A stretch of DNA of 64,000 nucleotides from Acinetobacter sp. C26M (GTDB lineage Bacteria > Pseudomonadota > Gammaproteobacteria > Pseudomonadales > Moraxellaceae), in assembly GCF_023702675.1 (NCBI RefSeq), contig NZ_CP098478.1:2728001-2792000 (forward strand). Direction: 5' to 3'. A model generated the notes under the pieces. It was given only the letters and a program-made list of their open reading frames with translations. It made no database searches and had not been told where the DNA came from. Shown in pieces: positions 36,296 to 45,993 of this stretch. Both the position numbers and the translations under genes were made by a program. The stretch's first letter is position 1, and every line of letters begins with the position of its first letter.

Positions 36296-36658
36296 ATGTC
36301 ATCAGTTCAGTTAGCAGGTTTCGGCGATTTAATCGCAAATGACGCAACTATTGATTATCCTCGTCCCGATCGTTTGGTTCGAGGTAATCCTGAACGTTTA
36401 ACCTATAGTTTATATGAACATCCACATATGGACTGTGGCATTTGGCAATGTGAAGTCGGTGCTTGGAATATTCAGTTTGCTGAAAACAAACAAGAGTTCT
36501 TTCAGGTCATGGAAGGAATTGTGCGTATCCACGATGCACAAACTAATTCTTTTATTGAAGTGACTGCTGGAAATGCAGGAATTATCCCACCCGCATTTGT
36601 CGGTACATTTGAAGTTATTGAAGCAGTTAAAAAATACTATGTGATTGTTGAAGTTTGA
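36296..36658 (+). CDS. Cupin-domain protein (cupin_3 / DUF861)
   Basis: A 120-residue single-cupin protein of the type similar to (S)-ureidoglycine aminohydrolase fragments. The core strands GIWQCEVGAWNIQFAENKQEF (motif region with E of the FFQVMEGIVRI strand) and GNAGIIPPAFVGTFEVIE are visible; few metal-binding histidines are present, so metal binding is uncertain. Enzymatic function is unknown. It follows folE by 15 nt, which implies shared transcription but not necessarily a shared pathway. Confidence 0.82.
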   Translation: MSSVQLAGFGDLIANDATIDYPRPDRLVRGNPERLTYSLYEHPHMDCGIWQCEVGAWNIQFAENKQEFFQVMEGIVRIHDAQTNSFIEVTAGNAGIIPPAFVGTFEVIEAVKKYYVIVEV

Positions 36659-36701
36659 ACTGCCTGGCCAACTCTGATCAAACTTTCATAATATTTAACC
36701 G

Positions 36702-38582
36702 CTAAAAAAAGTGTACATAGCCCACGCCGACTTTATTCCCATCTTTATGATTCTGCTGTTCAAAATCCCAGTTTAAACGTAAAGTATGATTTGTATTCAG
36801 ACTATATTGAAGCTGTGTACCGACTCTTAAATTCCATTGACTTAGATCTTGCCAATACGGTAATTCGATCTGTACCACGCTGTTGATATTATCAGACCAT
36901 ACATTCATACAACCTACAGTTGGCCCAGCTCCAATGCGCCAACCTTTATCTAAATTTTTCCCACCTTGAATATGGCTTTGCAATTGGGCATAGCACAGAT
37001 GTCGACGATCATAATCAGCCACACTATAACCGACTTGCATATTCAGATTCATCACACCATGTTGCGCATCTTCACTAAATAGTCCTTTTTCAATAGCCTC
37101 CTGCTTCCAACCAAAATTAAAACCCCAAGTGATTGGCGCTTTAAATGGCTGAATCGGGTTATAGGAATTCACTGATAATAGATCTATATGTTCGAGCTTG
37201 AGCTTGTCCTCACGGTATTGCAAACTGCCATCTAAAAATAAGAGTTGCGTCCCTGTTCGATAGCCACCTTGTGGATCAATCAAATCGTGATAGGCCTGAC
37301 GATGCCCAAGTTCAATAAACTTCTGCCCTTGTACTTCACCCACATTTACCGACAAGTTACGCGCATGATGTCCTTCTACAGGCTGCTTTTTCGGGCGTAT
37401 CGGTTCTTGACGTTGTTTATCAACCTTGATTTGACTACGCTGCGCAAGTAACTGACGTAATTGAGGTTGGGCAAAATCCGCATCTACCTTATGGCTAATA
37501 TATTGTAGATATAAATCGTCATAAGCCATTTCTAAAATCTTGGCCTGATCTTGTGGCTGATATGCTTTTAAAATGGGTTGAGCCTGATCTGTCTCGGTAA
37601 CGGCAATCTGATGAGCGACTTTGGCTAAAGCTGTGCCATGTTGTTTGGCTTGTGCAAGTAACTGCGTTTCTAAAGCTGGTCGATACACAACTTCTTTCAC
37701 TAAGTCTTGTTGATCGACAGCCTTCAATGTTTCAATTGGAATGGCAGCATAGTTAAACTGCTGTTTTAAATTTAAATTTGGACGTACTAAATCAATTAAG
37801 CCCAATAACCGATAAGCACAATTATCACTAACAAAATAATAAGGGAAACTCACATGCTGCATTTCCCAAATATGCTCAACTAAAAACCGTGTTTCTTCTG
37901 GTGTGAGATTGAGCTCATATTCCCATAAATCACGGCTTTCAAAATCACCATATTCTTTTACCTTACGGTAATACGGCATTAGAGAATATTCGCCAGGATA
38001 CTGTCCAGTTAAGCCCTTCCATGCATAGGACCAGTTATCATCACCTTTCACTGTGGCTGCATAGTTCACTGCATAGGAAACTAGGTTAAGTTGCTTCTGA
38101 TCTTTAGGGTCTAGTCGCAATAGCGTATGTCCAAACATCGAACTTGGATTACCCATAAAATCCGTTGCATAAATCAAAGTCGCTTTATACGGCTTGATTT
38201 GATTTATCCAATCCTCAAATTCCGTACAATTGACTTTTGGCAGCTGTTGATCACTGAGGTCGAGCTGTTGCATCAACCAGCGGCTACGCGCGGGAAATTT
38301 ACAACGGATGGGTTGGTTATCTGGAGCTTCTACAAATAAGGCTTTAATATCGGCTTGTAATTCATTATTTAAATTGGTTTTACCATCATTCGCGTAAAAA
38401 TAACCCACATAAGTGACTTCGCTATTTTGTTTTTGGTCGGCATACATCAAGCGCTGCCATGTGATGTGTTGATCTAATTGTTTTTGTTTGGCAATGTCCA
38501 AATAAGTTTGAAAATCGGATTTAACCGTAGCATAAGCAAAGTGGCACATCAAACACGCAAGTATAAAAGTAGCTAATTTCAT
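36702..38582 (-). CDS. DUF4105 (Lnb-type N-terminal) exported protein
   Basis: A 626-residue exported protein with signal peptide MKLATFILACLMCHFAYATV. The DUF4105 domain is recognisable by LIYATDFMGNPSSMFGHTLLRLDP near residues 155-178 and the FPYYFVSDNCAYRLLGLIDL block near 248, which carry a conserved His and Cys reminiscent of NlpC/P60-like peptidases; activity has not been shown by the sequence. The C-terminal half looks like a beta-barrel or porin-like region ending in an aromatic residue (VGVGYVHFF), so it may sit in the outer membrane. It follows the DUF3015 gene on the same strand, separated by a terminator. Confidence 0.85.
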   Translation of the reverse strand: MKLATFILACLMCHFAYATVKSDFQTYLDIAKQKQLDQHITWQRLMYADQKQNSEVTYVGYFYANDGKTNLNNELQADIKALFVEAPDNQPIRCKFPARSRWLMQQLDLSDQQLPKVNCTEFEDWINQIKPYKATLIYATDFMGNPSSMFGHTLLRLDPKDQKQLNLVSYAVNYAATVKGDDNWSYAWKGLTGQYPGEYSLMPYYRKVKEYGDFESRDLWEYELNLTPEETRFLVEHIWEMQHVSFPYYFVSDNCAYRLLGLIDLVRPNLNLKQQFNYAAIPIETLKAVDQQDLVKEVVYRPALETQLLAQAKQHGTALAKVAHQIAVTETDQAQPILKAYQPQDQAKILEMAYDDLYLQYISHKVDADFAQPQLRQLLAQRSQIKVDKQRQEPIRPKKQPVEGHHARNLSVNVGEVQGQKFIELGHRQAYHDLIDPQGGYRTGTQLLFLDGSLQYREDKLKLEHIDLLSVNSYNPIQPFKAPITWGFNFGWKQEAIEKGLFSEDAQHGVMNLNMQVGYSVADYDRRHLCYAQLQSHIQGGKNLDKGWRIGAGPTVGCMNVWSDNINSVVQIELPYWQDLSQWNLRVGTQLQYSLNTNHTLRLNWDFEQQNHKDGNKVGVGYVHFF

Positions 38583-38622
38583 TCAATCGCAATTTTTTAA
38601 GAATAATGATCGTAGGTATAAG

Positions 38623-38649
38623 AAAACCCTGTCATCAAGACAGGGTTTT
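38623..38649 (-). terminator. Intrinsic terminator of DUF3015 gene
   Basis: A perfect 11-bp stem AAAACCCTGTC / GACAGGGTTTT with an ATCAA loop, 14 nt after the stop codon on the minus strand; the T-tract is short. Confidence 0.8.
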
Positions 38650-38662
38650 AACATGTAGCAAA

Positions 38663-39133
38663 TTAAACGTATGCTTTAAGCACTGCGTCTTTTGCCATTA
38701 CACTTTGTAAAGCATCTAAAACTTGAAGCGAGTTTGCATTTTTACTTGAATAAATTTCAGCAAAATTTGCTTTAGACACAGCAAAGAAACGTGCTTTGTC
38801 ATTGGCTTTAATTTGCATTAATTCAGCAAGCACATTTAAGCTTTCGCCTTGGCCAACTGCCATATCACGCGCTAAAGATTCAGCATTTTCATTGGTGAAG
38901 GTCACTACTTGAGCTGTTACAGTACCACCTTGACGGCATCCTAAAGTACCAAAAGTAATACCTAATAATTGGTTGGTAAAAATACCATTGGTTGTCGCGG
39001 CAAGAATTTTAGGTGCAACACCTTTTTTACCTGCCCAAATTTGTGTACCAGCACCACAACCGACATCATTATCGGCCATTGCAACTGTTGAACCAGCGGC
39101 TAATAGAGCAGCTAATGCAATTTTTTTTAACAT
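38663..39133 (-). CDS. DUF3015 family periplasmic protein
   Basis: A 156-residue exported protein. The signal peptide MLKKIALAALLAAGSTVAMA is clear and decides the start at 39133 (GGAG about 9 nt upstream). The mature part shows DNDVGCGAGTQIWAGKKGV, ITFGTLGCRQGG (two cysteines that can pair) and a helical C-terminus. DUF3015 has no known function; members occur in gammaproteobacteria next to DUF4105 genes, as here, which suggests a joint envelope role. Confidence 0.88.
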   Translation of the reverse strand: MLKKIALAALLAAGSTVAMADNDVGCGAGTQIWAGKKGVAPKILAATTNGIFTNQLLGITFGTLGCRQGGTVTAQVVTFTNENAESLARDMAVGQGESLNVLAELMQIKANDKARFFAVSKANFAEIYSSKNANSLQVLDALQSVMAKDAVLKAYV

Positions 39134-39318
39134 AGGAACGATCTCCAGTATCAATTATTCTTCAGTATTTGTTATCACTATTGTGTTGTGTAATTCTTCC
39201 TACACAAAAGTTAAAATAGCGAGCTTAGCGCGCTTTAGCAAATAAATTTTGAAATATATCTGAAATATTCATAACAAAAAGAAATCAGATAATGCCTGTT
39301 AAACGATTTTCGAATCGC

Positions 39319-40113
39319 CTAATTTAACTGCCAAGTCCCATTTTTATCTCGCGTCCCCAAGATTTTTAATACCAACACTAAGCTCAGCAATAATAATAAA
39401 TACCATGAACCTAATTTACCCCACCCCACCATATGCCAAGCATCGACTTGGCTTGGGTACAACCAAATTTTATAGAAGGTACTGATGTTCTCTGCAATCC
39501 AGATCAAGAAGGCAAGCAACAATAAAATCGGTAGCATAGGCACTTTAAAACGATGTTGCTGCAACTGAAAATAAAGCCGAGTTTTCCAAAAAATTACGAT
39601 GCTCCAAATAAATAGCGCAAGACGAATATCAGGAATAAAAAACTTGCTCATAAAGTTAAGGTAAGACAACACCGCCAAACACAGCATATTGCCAAAGTTG
39701 GGTAAGTTTTCGAATGAAACTTTATAAAGCCTTAAAGATCGAGCAAAAAAACTACCCACTGCTGAATACATAAACCCCGCAAACAATGGCACAGTAAGTA
39801 ACTTTAATATCGCTGGCTGTGGATACTGCCATGAGGCAATCGCTGGATGGGTCAAAAATATTTCCATTCCCATCGCCATGATATGGAATAAAGCAATTAC
39901 TTTTGCTTCTGCCCATGACTCGAGCTTTAAATAGATCAGACAAGCTTGAATGATCAAGGCATAAAACAACAAATAGTCATAGCGGAAGAAACCATAATAT
40001 TCATGACTTCCCATCGGTGCGGTGACTGCAAATGCAATCAAAAGCAACAACCCAAATAAGGCAGCCGAAGCTGCCTTAGAGATAAAGTTGAGCGGTAATA
40101 CAATCAACTGCAC
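39319..40113 (-). CDS. DUF817 integral membrane protein
   Basis: A 264-residue inner-membrane protein with about eight hydrophobic helices. It fits the DUF817 family: HPAIASWQYPQPAILKLLTV near residue 90, AFLIWIAENISTFYKIWLYP near 200 and the terminal HMVGWGKLGSWYLLL followed by RDKNG. Function is unknown. The gene lies 43 nt after hemE on the same strand without an obvious terminator between, so it may be co-transcribed with hemE. Confidence 0.85.
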   Translation of the reverse strand: MQLIVLPLNFISKAASAALFGLLLLIAFAVTAPMGSHEYYGFFRYDYLLFYALIIQACLIYLKLESWAEAKVIALFHIMAMGMEIFLTHPAIASWQYPQPAILKLLTVPLFAGFMYSAVGSFFARSLRLYKVSFENLPNFGNMLCLAVLSYLNFMSKFFIPDIRLALFIWSIVIFWKTRLYFQLQQHRFKVPMLPILLLLAFLIWIAENISTFYKIWLYPSQVDAWHMVGWGKLGSWYLLLLLSLVLVLKILGTRDKNGTWQLN

Positions 40114-40156
40114 AAAACTGATCCTAGCGTGTTTATTTTGAAAAGCTTAAAAAATA

Positions 40157-41230
40157 TCAACCTAAATATTTAGCACTGTATTCGTGAACAGTATCTACAA
40201 AAATCTTAGGTTGTGTTGGATCGACCCATTGAGTAATACCATGACCTAAGTTTGCGATATAGCCTGTTTTTTCACCATTGGCATAAGCATCATCAATCAT
40301 TGCTTTCACTGACTTTTCAATTGCAGCGGCTGAACCATAAAGCACGGCTGGATCTAAATTACCTTGTAATGCAGCTCGTCCTGCAACCACATCACGTGCA
40401 GTATAAAGCGGTGTGGTCCAATCTAGACCAAACGCATCAGCCCCTGTGGTGAGCATCGTTTCCAACCACTGACCACCACCTTTGGTGAATACAATAATCG
40501 GAATACGTTGACCATCTTTTTCACGTTGCAGGCCTGCAATAATTTTGGTCATATAGTTCAATGAAAATTCAACGTATTCTCTATGCGCTAGTGCACCACC
40601 CCAACTATCAAAAATCTGGATCGCTTGTGCACCTGCATCAATTTGCGCATTGAGATAATCAATCACAGAATCAGCCAAATGATCTAACAACGCATGTAAC
40701 ACTTCTGGCTGCGCGTACATCATATTTTTAATGAAGCGAAACTCTTTACTTGATCCACCTTCAACCATATAAGTAGCTAAAGTCCAAGGACTTCCAGAGA
40801 AACCAATCAAAGGAACTTGACCATTTAAAGCAGAACGAATGGTCGAAACTGCATTCATGACATAAGCCAGATCAGACTTGGCATTCAATTTAGGTAAATT
40901 TGCCACATCTTGTTCAGTACGTACTGTTTTATGAAACTTAGGTCCTTCACCTGTTTCAAAATACAAACCTAAACCTAAAGCATCAGGAACCGTTAAAATA
41001 TCTGAAAATAAAATCGCAGCATCAAGCTCATAACGACGTAATGGCTGTAAAGTCACTTCACAGGCAAATTCAGTATTTTTACATAGAGACAAGAAATCCC
41101 CTGCTTGTGCGCGGGTTTCACGATATTCTGGTAAATAACGCCCTGCTTGACGCATCATCCATACAGGCGTGGTGTCTACAGGCTCACGTAATAAAGCTCG
41201 TAAGAAACGATCATTTTTCAACGTTGTCAT
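40157..41230 (-). CDS. hemE: Uroporphyrinogen decarboxylase
   Basis: HemE removes four acetate carboxyls from uroporphyrinogen III to give coproporphyrinogen III in heme synthesis. Family signatures are [16 protein letters not shown] (near residues 24-39) and [20 protein letters not shown] (near 144), plus FDSWGGAL and YIANLGHGI with the conserved histidine. The length of 357 residues is standard. I use ATG 41230 (MTTLKND); an in-frame TTG at 41236 is unlikely. Probably transcribed with the DUF817 gene. Confidence 0.97.
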   Translation of the reverse strand: MTTLKNDRFLRALLREPVDTTPVWMMRQAGRYLPEYRETRAQAGDFLSLCKNTEFACEVTLQPLRRYELDAAILFSDILTVPDALGLGLYFETGEGPKFHKTVRTEQDVANLPKLNAKSDLAYVMNAVSTIRSALNGQVPLIGFSGSPWTLATYMVEGGSSKEFRFIKNMMYAQPEVLHALLDHLADSVIDYLNAQIDAGAQAIQIFDSWGGALAHREYVEFSLNYMTKIIAGLQREKDGQRIPIIVFTKGGGQWLETMLTTGADAFGLDWTTPLYTARDVVAGRAALQGNLDPAVLYGSAAAIEKSVKAMIDDAYANGEKTGYIANLGHGITQWVDPTQPKIFVDTVHEYSAKYLG

Positions 41231-41427
41231 TACCAATCTCTAAATTGTTTCATGTAGCGCGCATCATAACAAAGTTAGCTTGGAATTTATAATTTCAATC
41301 GTATTCAAATTTGCGGGCTCAAATAAATTTCTCTTTTACACAAAACTGCTACTGCAAGCTGCATTATTTTCTGTAATACTTGCAAGATCTTATATCTCAA
41401 TATGAATAATTCTTAAGGTTGAATTAC

Positions 41428-42633
41428 ATGTTTGTTCGCTCATTACTCGCTATGAGTTTAAGTTGTATTCTTGCTAATGTTGCTTTTGCTGCTCCAACAA
41501 CTGAGCAACCATTAAATCCAAAAAAAATTGCGGGTTCTGTACAAGATCCGATTGATCCATTAGCAATTGAACGCCCTGCTTCAAGTGTTGCTGTCAATCC
41601 AGCTTCAAGTGTTGCTGCACCAGCAGTATCAGAGCCACAAGTCAATACAGGGGCTGCATCAGTTGTATCGCAAAAATTAGAAAATACACCTGATACCACT
41701 GCTACAACGACAGCTGCTCCAGTTGCTAAAATTTCATGGACTTTAGATAGCATGAATAATGCTGAATATCCTGAAGCTTTACCAAAAGGACAACTTCCTG
41801 CCTACGCACGCGCACATGTGATGTTGAACAATGCACATGCATCACCAGGTGCGATTGACGGCTCAAATGGTAAAAATACTTTAAAAGCAATTGCATCATT
41901 CCAGCAAATGAATGGTTTAACACCAACAGGTCAGTTAACTAAAGAAACTTGGGATGCATTGGTCGCTAAGCAGACTAAGCCAGCTTATGTTGAATACACC
42001 ATTACTGATGCAGACTTAAAAGGCCCATATGCGGATTCAATCCCTTCTGACTATGCTTTACAAGCAAAAATGAAGGGTTTGTATTACACCCGTGTTACTG
42101 AAATGTTGGGTGAAAAATTCCATATGGATGAAAATTTCTTAAAGAAACTTAATCCAACTGCAACATTTAAAAAAGCGGGCGAAAAAATTATTGTGGCCAA
42201 TGTCCGCAATGACTTACCTGAAGATATCCATTTGATTGTTGCACATAAAGGCGCAAGACAATTGTATTTATTCAACAGTCGCAATCAAATGATTGCATCA
42301 TTTCCTGCAACAATTGGCAGTACTGACACGCCTTCTCCAACAGGTACTTATAAAGTAGTTGGCGTAGCAAAAAATCCTTGGTATAGCTATTCACCATCTA
42401 ACTTTGTCCAAGGCAAAAACCTTAAACCACTTTCTCTACCACCTGGTCCAAATGCACCAGTCGGTAACATCTGGATTGGTTTAAGCAAAAAATCATTTGG
42501 TATTCATGGTACGCCTAACCCATCTTTAATCTCTAAGACTGCATCACACGGCTGTATCCGTTTAACCAACTGGGATGCCAATGACTTAGGTGCTAAAGTT
42601 CGTTCAGGTGTTACTGTAAAATTCTTAGAGTAA
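41428..42633 (+). CDS. L,D-transpeptidase (YkuD) with peptidoglycan-binding domain
   Basis: A 401-residue exported enzyme that would form 3-3 cross-links or anchor proteins in peptidoglycan. A signal peptide (SLLAMSLSCILANVAFAA) comes first, then an Ala/Ser/Val-Pro-rich linker with a tandem ASSVAVNP-type repeat, a PG_binding_1 domain (SNGKNTLKAIASFQQMNGLT near residue 150), and a C-terminal YkuD domain with FGIHGTPNP and the catalytic cysteine in SHGCIRLTNWD near 375-385. The layout matches the Acinetobacter Ldt group including LdtJ-like enzymes, but I cannot assign the paralogue. ATG 41428 has AAGG 8 nt upstream. Single gene with a strong terminator. Confidence 0.9.
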   Translation: MFVRSLLAMSLSCILANVAFAAPTTEQPLNPKKIAGSVQDPIDPLAIERPASSVAVNPASSVAAPAVSEPQVNTGAASVVSQKLENTPDTTATTTAAPVAKISWTLDSMNNAEYPEALPKGQLPAYARAHVMLNNAHASPGAIDGSNGKNTLKAIASFQQMNGLTPTGQLTKETWDALVAKQTKPAYVEYTITDADLKGPYADSIPSDYALQAKMKGLYYTRVTEMLGEKFHMDENFLKKLNPTATFKKAGEKIIVANVRNDLPEDIHLIVAHKGARQLYLFNSRNQMIASFPATIGSTDTPSPTGTYKVVGVAKNPWYSYSPSNFVQGKNLKPLSLPPGPNAPVGNIWIGLSKKSFGIHGTPNPSLISKTASHGCIRLTNWDANDLGAKVRSGVTVKFLE

Positions 42634-42649
42634 TCTAGGTATTTTCTAC

Positions 42650-42686
42650 AAAAAACCGAATATCAGTGCTTGATATTCGGTTTTTT
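42650..42686. terminator. Bidirectional intrinsic terminator
   Basis: A perfect 16-bp stem AAAAAACCGAATATCA / TGATATTCGGTTTTTT with a GTGCT loop between the convergent L,D-transpeptidase and cyclase genes; it touches the cyclase stop codon. Confidence 0.95.
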
Positions 42687-43963
42687 TATTTCAAACTACT
42701 TTCCTCTACATTTGGTAAAGGCTGGTAATAAATTTGATTACGTCCAAGTTGTTTTGCTCGATACAAAGCCTTATCTGCTGTATGAATCAACATCTCTTGG
42801 CTAATTTTTGGATTACCATTAAAAACCGTGATCCCCAAACTAATGGTGACATGATTAGACACCAGTGATTTATCATGCGGAATCATTAAGCGTTCAATGG
42901 CACGGTAAATATTGGTTGCGACTGCATAAGCACCTTGTGCAGAAGTTTCAGGTAATAACACCACGAACTCCTCCCCACCATATCGAGCAATAAAATCCAT
43001 ATGCCGAATCGAGCTTTTAATGGTTTTAGCAATAGCTGAGATCACCTGATCTCCCATTTGATGCCCATAAAAATCATTGTAATTTTTGAAATAATCGATG
43101 TCGATAAACAATACTGACAACGATTTTCGCTCTTTACAAGCTAACTCATAATAATAGGTACACATCTCTTCAAAGGTACGTCGATTGGATACATCTGTCA
43201 GTTCGTCATGCTGACTCAGATGTAACAACTCCGAAGCTTGGATACGCAAAATCTGCTCATCAATTTCCGAAATTTTAGACTTTATAAATATTTTTCTTTC
43301 TTTTGAAGTCAACATCACACTGATTGAAAAGCCCAACAGCAAACTTCCAATTAGCGTCCGCCCGATCATGAGAAAGTCGCTTGAGTTATCAAACCAATAT
43401 AAAAGAAACAAGATCGTGATTGCAGCGAGTGAACCAATCCACAACATATGTAATGGTCGAATTCCACTCAGAATAAACCCCAACATATATAGAAATGCAA
43501 TCAAAACCATGGCCTGATTTTGTAGCACCAGATTAGACACACTCATCATCAACACAGACGTTAATACGATGGTCAAGAAAACAATCGTACAAGCTGCTGG
43601 GTAAAATAAAGTATTCAGTTTTTTAAAGCGTGAAAAAGCCCAGAATAAGAACAGTGCAATCCCCACAACAATTAAGCTGAGAATACTGTAGATAAAATCG
43701 AGGGCAAAATGCTCACTCGCACGAATCACAACAAAATTAGAGGGCAAAATAAGTAGAACAAAAATAGTATAGGTAATCACACCCTGACCAAAGAACTGAA
43801 TCGCATTGAGACGTGTTCGGTCTACATTAAACTTCCAGAATTCATTTTCTAATTTTTGCGGTAAGGTTTGGTGAGCACTTTTAGATTTAGAATGTTGGGC
43901 AACAAGCTGCTCTAGGTCTTCTTTCGACCTCCGCAATTGATCAAGATCATAGCCGTTGTCCAT
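42686..43963 (-). CDS. Membrane diguanylate cyclase (GGDEF)
   Basis: A 425-residue protein making cyclic di-GMP. After a cytoplasmic N-terminus of about 60 residues come six predicted membrane helices (about residues 62-230), then a short coiled linker and the GGDEF domain. The active loop reads ARYGGEEFVVLLPE; the RxxD inhibitory site five residues before it (RHMD) is present, so product inhibition is likely. Metal-binding FIDIDYFKNYND and the conserved DELTDVSNRRTFEE start of the domain are intact. No EAL domain is present. The membrane region has no named sensor domain that I recognise. Confidence 0.93.
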   Translation of the reverse strand: MDNGYDLDQLRRSKEDLEQLVAQHSKSKSAHQTLPQKLENEFWKFNVDRTRLNAIQFFGQGVITYTIFVLLILPSNFVVIRASEHFALDFIYSILSLIVVGIALFLFWAFSRFKKLNTLFYPAACTIVFLTIVLTSVLMMSVSNLVLQNQAMVLIAFLYMLGFILSGIRPLHMLWIGSLAAITILFLLYWFDNSSDFLMIGRTLIGSLLLGFSISVMLTSKERKIFIKSKISEIDEQILRIQASELLHLSQHDELTDVSNRRTFEEMCTYYYELACKERKSLSVLFIDIDYFKNYNDFYGHQMGDQVISAIAKTIKSSIRHMDFIARYGGEEFVVLLPETSAQGAYAVATNIYRAIERLMIPHDKSLVSNHVTISLGITVFNGNPKISQEMLIHTADKALYRAKQLGRNQIYYQPLPNVEESSLK

Positions 43964-44126
43964 CCCAGATACTCTTTTTATGCTGCACTATTTTTGTGCC
44001 GCATAAAAAATAACATAAATTCTCATTTTGTCATGCGCTTTGCTTAACCACTTATCCGTAATTCTAGTTACCATTTTCACACTTTATGCATTATTATTTG
44101 TATTATTTTTAAGTTTGAAGTAGACC

Positions 44127-45161
44127 TTGAATACTCTTACACTTTTACAACCAGATGATTGGCACGCGCACCTGCGTGATGGTTTAGCTTTAAAACGTAC
44201 TGTTCCTGATTTAGCCAAACAATTTGCACGCGCAATTTGTATGCCCAATCTTGTTCCACCCGTTAAAACTGTAGAAGAAGCGCTAGCCTATCGTGAGCGT
44301 ATTTTGACCCATGTTCCAGAAGGGCTTCATTTTGATCCGCGTATGGTACTTTATTTTACTGACCACACTTCTCCAGAAGAAGTACGTAAAATTAAAGAAT
44401 CTGAATTTGTAAATGCAATCAAACTCTATCCAGCAGGTGCAACTACAAACTCAGATAATGGTGTGAGTGATATTCGCAAGGTATATGCGGTTATCGAGCA
44501 ACTTGAAGAACATCAAGTGCCACTTTTACTGCATGGGGAAGTCACCCATAATCACGTTGATATTTTTGACCGTGAAAAACGCTTCTTAGATGAAGTACTG
44601 TCACCATTACTTAAACAGTTCCCACAGTTAAAAGTCGTGTTAGAACACATTACAACAAGTGATGCGGCTAATTTTGTGCTTGAACAAGATCGTAATGTTG
44701 CAGCAACGATCACCCCTCAACATTTATTATTTAACCGTAACGATATGTTGGTTGGCGGTGTCAAACCACATTTCTACTGTCTGCCAATTTTAAAACGTCA
44801 AACGCATCAAACCACGTTATTAGAAGTTGCAACCAGTGGTAATCCCAAATTTTTCTTAGGCACAGACAGTGCACCACATTCACAGAATGCCAAAGAGAAT
44901 GCTTGTGGATGTGCAGGCTGTTACAGTGCACCAAATGCGATTGAGCTTTATGCTCAGGCATTTGATCAAGTGGGTAAGTTAGAGCGCTTAGAAGGTTTTG
45001 CAAGTATATTTGGTGCTGACTTCTATGGTCTGCCACACAATACTTCAACCATTACTTTAGTGAAAGAAGACATTACCGTGGCTGAATCTTTAGATTACCT
45101 TGAAGATCAGAAAATTATTCCACTTCATGCAGGTAAAACCTTGCATTGGAGAAAAGTGTGA
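44127..45161 (+). CDS. pyrC: Dihydroorotase
   Basis: PyrC cyclises carbamoyl aspartate to dihydroorotate in pyrimidine synthesis. The zinc motif [10 protein letters not shown] lies at residues 10-19, the carboxylated lysine region is [14 protein letters not shown] near 95, LLHGEVTH near 135, LEHITT near 173 and [10 protein letters not shown] near 244. At 344 residues it is the type II (E. coli PyrC) form. The start is a TTG at 44127; no ATG or GTG in frame gives the conserved N-terminus, so a rare start codon is real and may limit expression. The stop overlaps the GTG start of rnt (GTGA). Confidence 0.96.
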   Translation: MNTLTLLQPDDWHAHLRDGLALKRTVPDLAKQFARAICMPNLVPPVKTVEEALAYRERILTHVPEGLHFDPRMVLYFTDHTSPEEVRKIKESEFVNAIKLYPAGATTNSDNGVSDIRKVYAVIEQLEEHQVPLLLHGEVTHNHVDIFDREKRFLDEVLSPLLKQFPQLKVVLEHITTSDAANFVLEQDRNVAATITPQHLLFNRNDMLVGGVKPHFYCLPILKRQTHQTTLLEVATSGNPKFFLGTDSAPHSQNAKENACGCAGCYSAPNAIELYAQAFDQVGKLERLEGFASIFGADFYGLPHNTSTITLVKEDITVAESLDYLEDQKIIPLHAGKTLHWRKV

Positions 45162-45811
45162 CCCAAGAAGAAAACAAAGCCCCTGTAATTGGTCAACGTT
45201 TTCGTGGATTTTTACCTGTTGTTGTCGATGTAGAAACAGCAGGTTTCAACTCACAAACCGATGCCCTACTTGAAATTGCGTGTATTCCTATTATCTATGC
45301 TGAAGATGGGCAATTTATACCTGGTCCTTCATTCCAGGCGCATATTAACCCTTTTGAAGGCGCGAACCTTGATCGTCGTTCATTAGACTTCATTGGTATT
45401 GACCCTTTCAATCCAATGCGCGTTGCGATGGCAGAAGATGAACGTGGTGCTTTACGTCGTATTTTCAAATCATTAAATGAAGTTCGTAAAGCTCAACACT
45501 GTACCCATGCTGTCTTAGTGGGTCATAACGCGCACTTTGATTTAGGTTTCCTGCAAGCGGCAATTGCACGTACAGGCACAAAAAATCAAAACCCTTTTCA
45601 CAGTTTTTCAGTATTTGATACCGTGACACTCAGTGCGGTCATGTTTGGTCAAACCGTGTTAGCACGTGCATGTATTCAGGCTGGGATTGAGTTTGATGGT
45701 AAAGAAGCGCACTCTGCGTTGTACGATACCCAAAAGACAGCCGAACTGTTTTGCTATATTTTGAACAAACTGTCTCCTCACCTTCTTGACAGTTTGGTGA
45801 CAGAACCCTAA
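45158..45811 (+). CDS. rnt: Ribonuclease T
   Basis: RNase T is a DEDD exoribonuclease that trims 3' ends of tRNA, 5S and 23S rRNA. Exo motifs are [20 protein letters not shown] near residue 22, [12 protein letters not shown] near 120 and [14 protein letters not shown] near 183. I choose GTG 45158 (217 residues, TQEENKAPV...), because GGAG lies about 6-7 nt upstream and it overlaps the pyrC stop by 4 nt, a coupling arrangement; an in-frame TTG at 45146 is weaker. The last codons contain the promoter of the downstream tRNA-Glu gene, one of its likely substrates. Confidence 0.95.
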   Translation: MTQEENKAPVIGQRFRGFLPVVVDVETAGFNSQTDALLEIACIPIIYAEDGQFIPGPSFQAHINPFEGANLDRRSLDFIGIDPFNPMRVAMAEDERGALRRIFKSLNEVRKAQHCTHAVLVGHNAHFDLGFLQAAIARTGTKNQNPFHSFSVFDTVTLSAVMFGQTVLARACIQAGIEFDGKEAHSALYDTQKTAELFCYILNKLSPHLLDSLVTEP

Positions 45812-45814
45812 TAT
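45786..45814 (+). promoter_or_regulatory. Promoter of tRNA-Glu inside the rnt 3' end
   Basis: Perfect -35 TTGACA (45786-45791), 17-nt spacer, TAATAT (45809-45814), ending 16 nt before the tRNA. The -35 box and most of the spacer are coding sequence of rnt. Confidence 0.85.
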
Positions 45815-45830
45815 ACACCCACCTCAAGAA

Positions 45831-45906
45831 GTCCCTATCGTCTAGAGGCCTAGGACATCGCCCTTTCACGGCGGTAACCGGGGTTCGAATCCCCGTAGGG
45901 ACGCCA
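45831..45906 (+). tRNA. tRNA-Glu (UUC)
   Basis: 76 nt with acceptor GTCCCTA pairing TAGGGAC, anticodon loop CTTTCAC (TTC), T-arm GGTTCGAATCC and encoded CCA. Own promoter and terminator. Confidence 0.97.
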
Positions 45907-45912
45907 AATTTG

Positions 45913-45947
45913 AAAAAGCCACTGCATTTTAAGACAGTGGCTTTTTT
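45913..45947 (+). terminator. Terminator of tRNA-Glu
   Basis: AAAAAGCCACTG / CAGTGGCTTTTTT stem with a 10-nt loop, 6 nt after the CCA end. Confidence 0.92.
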
Positions 45948-45993
45948 ATTTGCTTTGAATAATAAAAAGGACTCCGAAGAGCCCTACAATATC

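Noticed and set aside
41581..41625. Short tandem repeat in the L,D-transpeptidase gene (ASSVAVNP/ASSVAAPA)
   Set aside because: A low-complexity linker in frame, ordinary for exported wall enzymes; not an independent repeat element.
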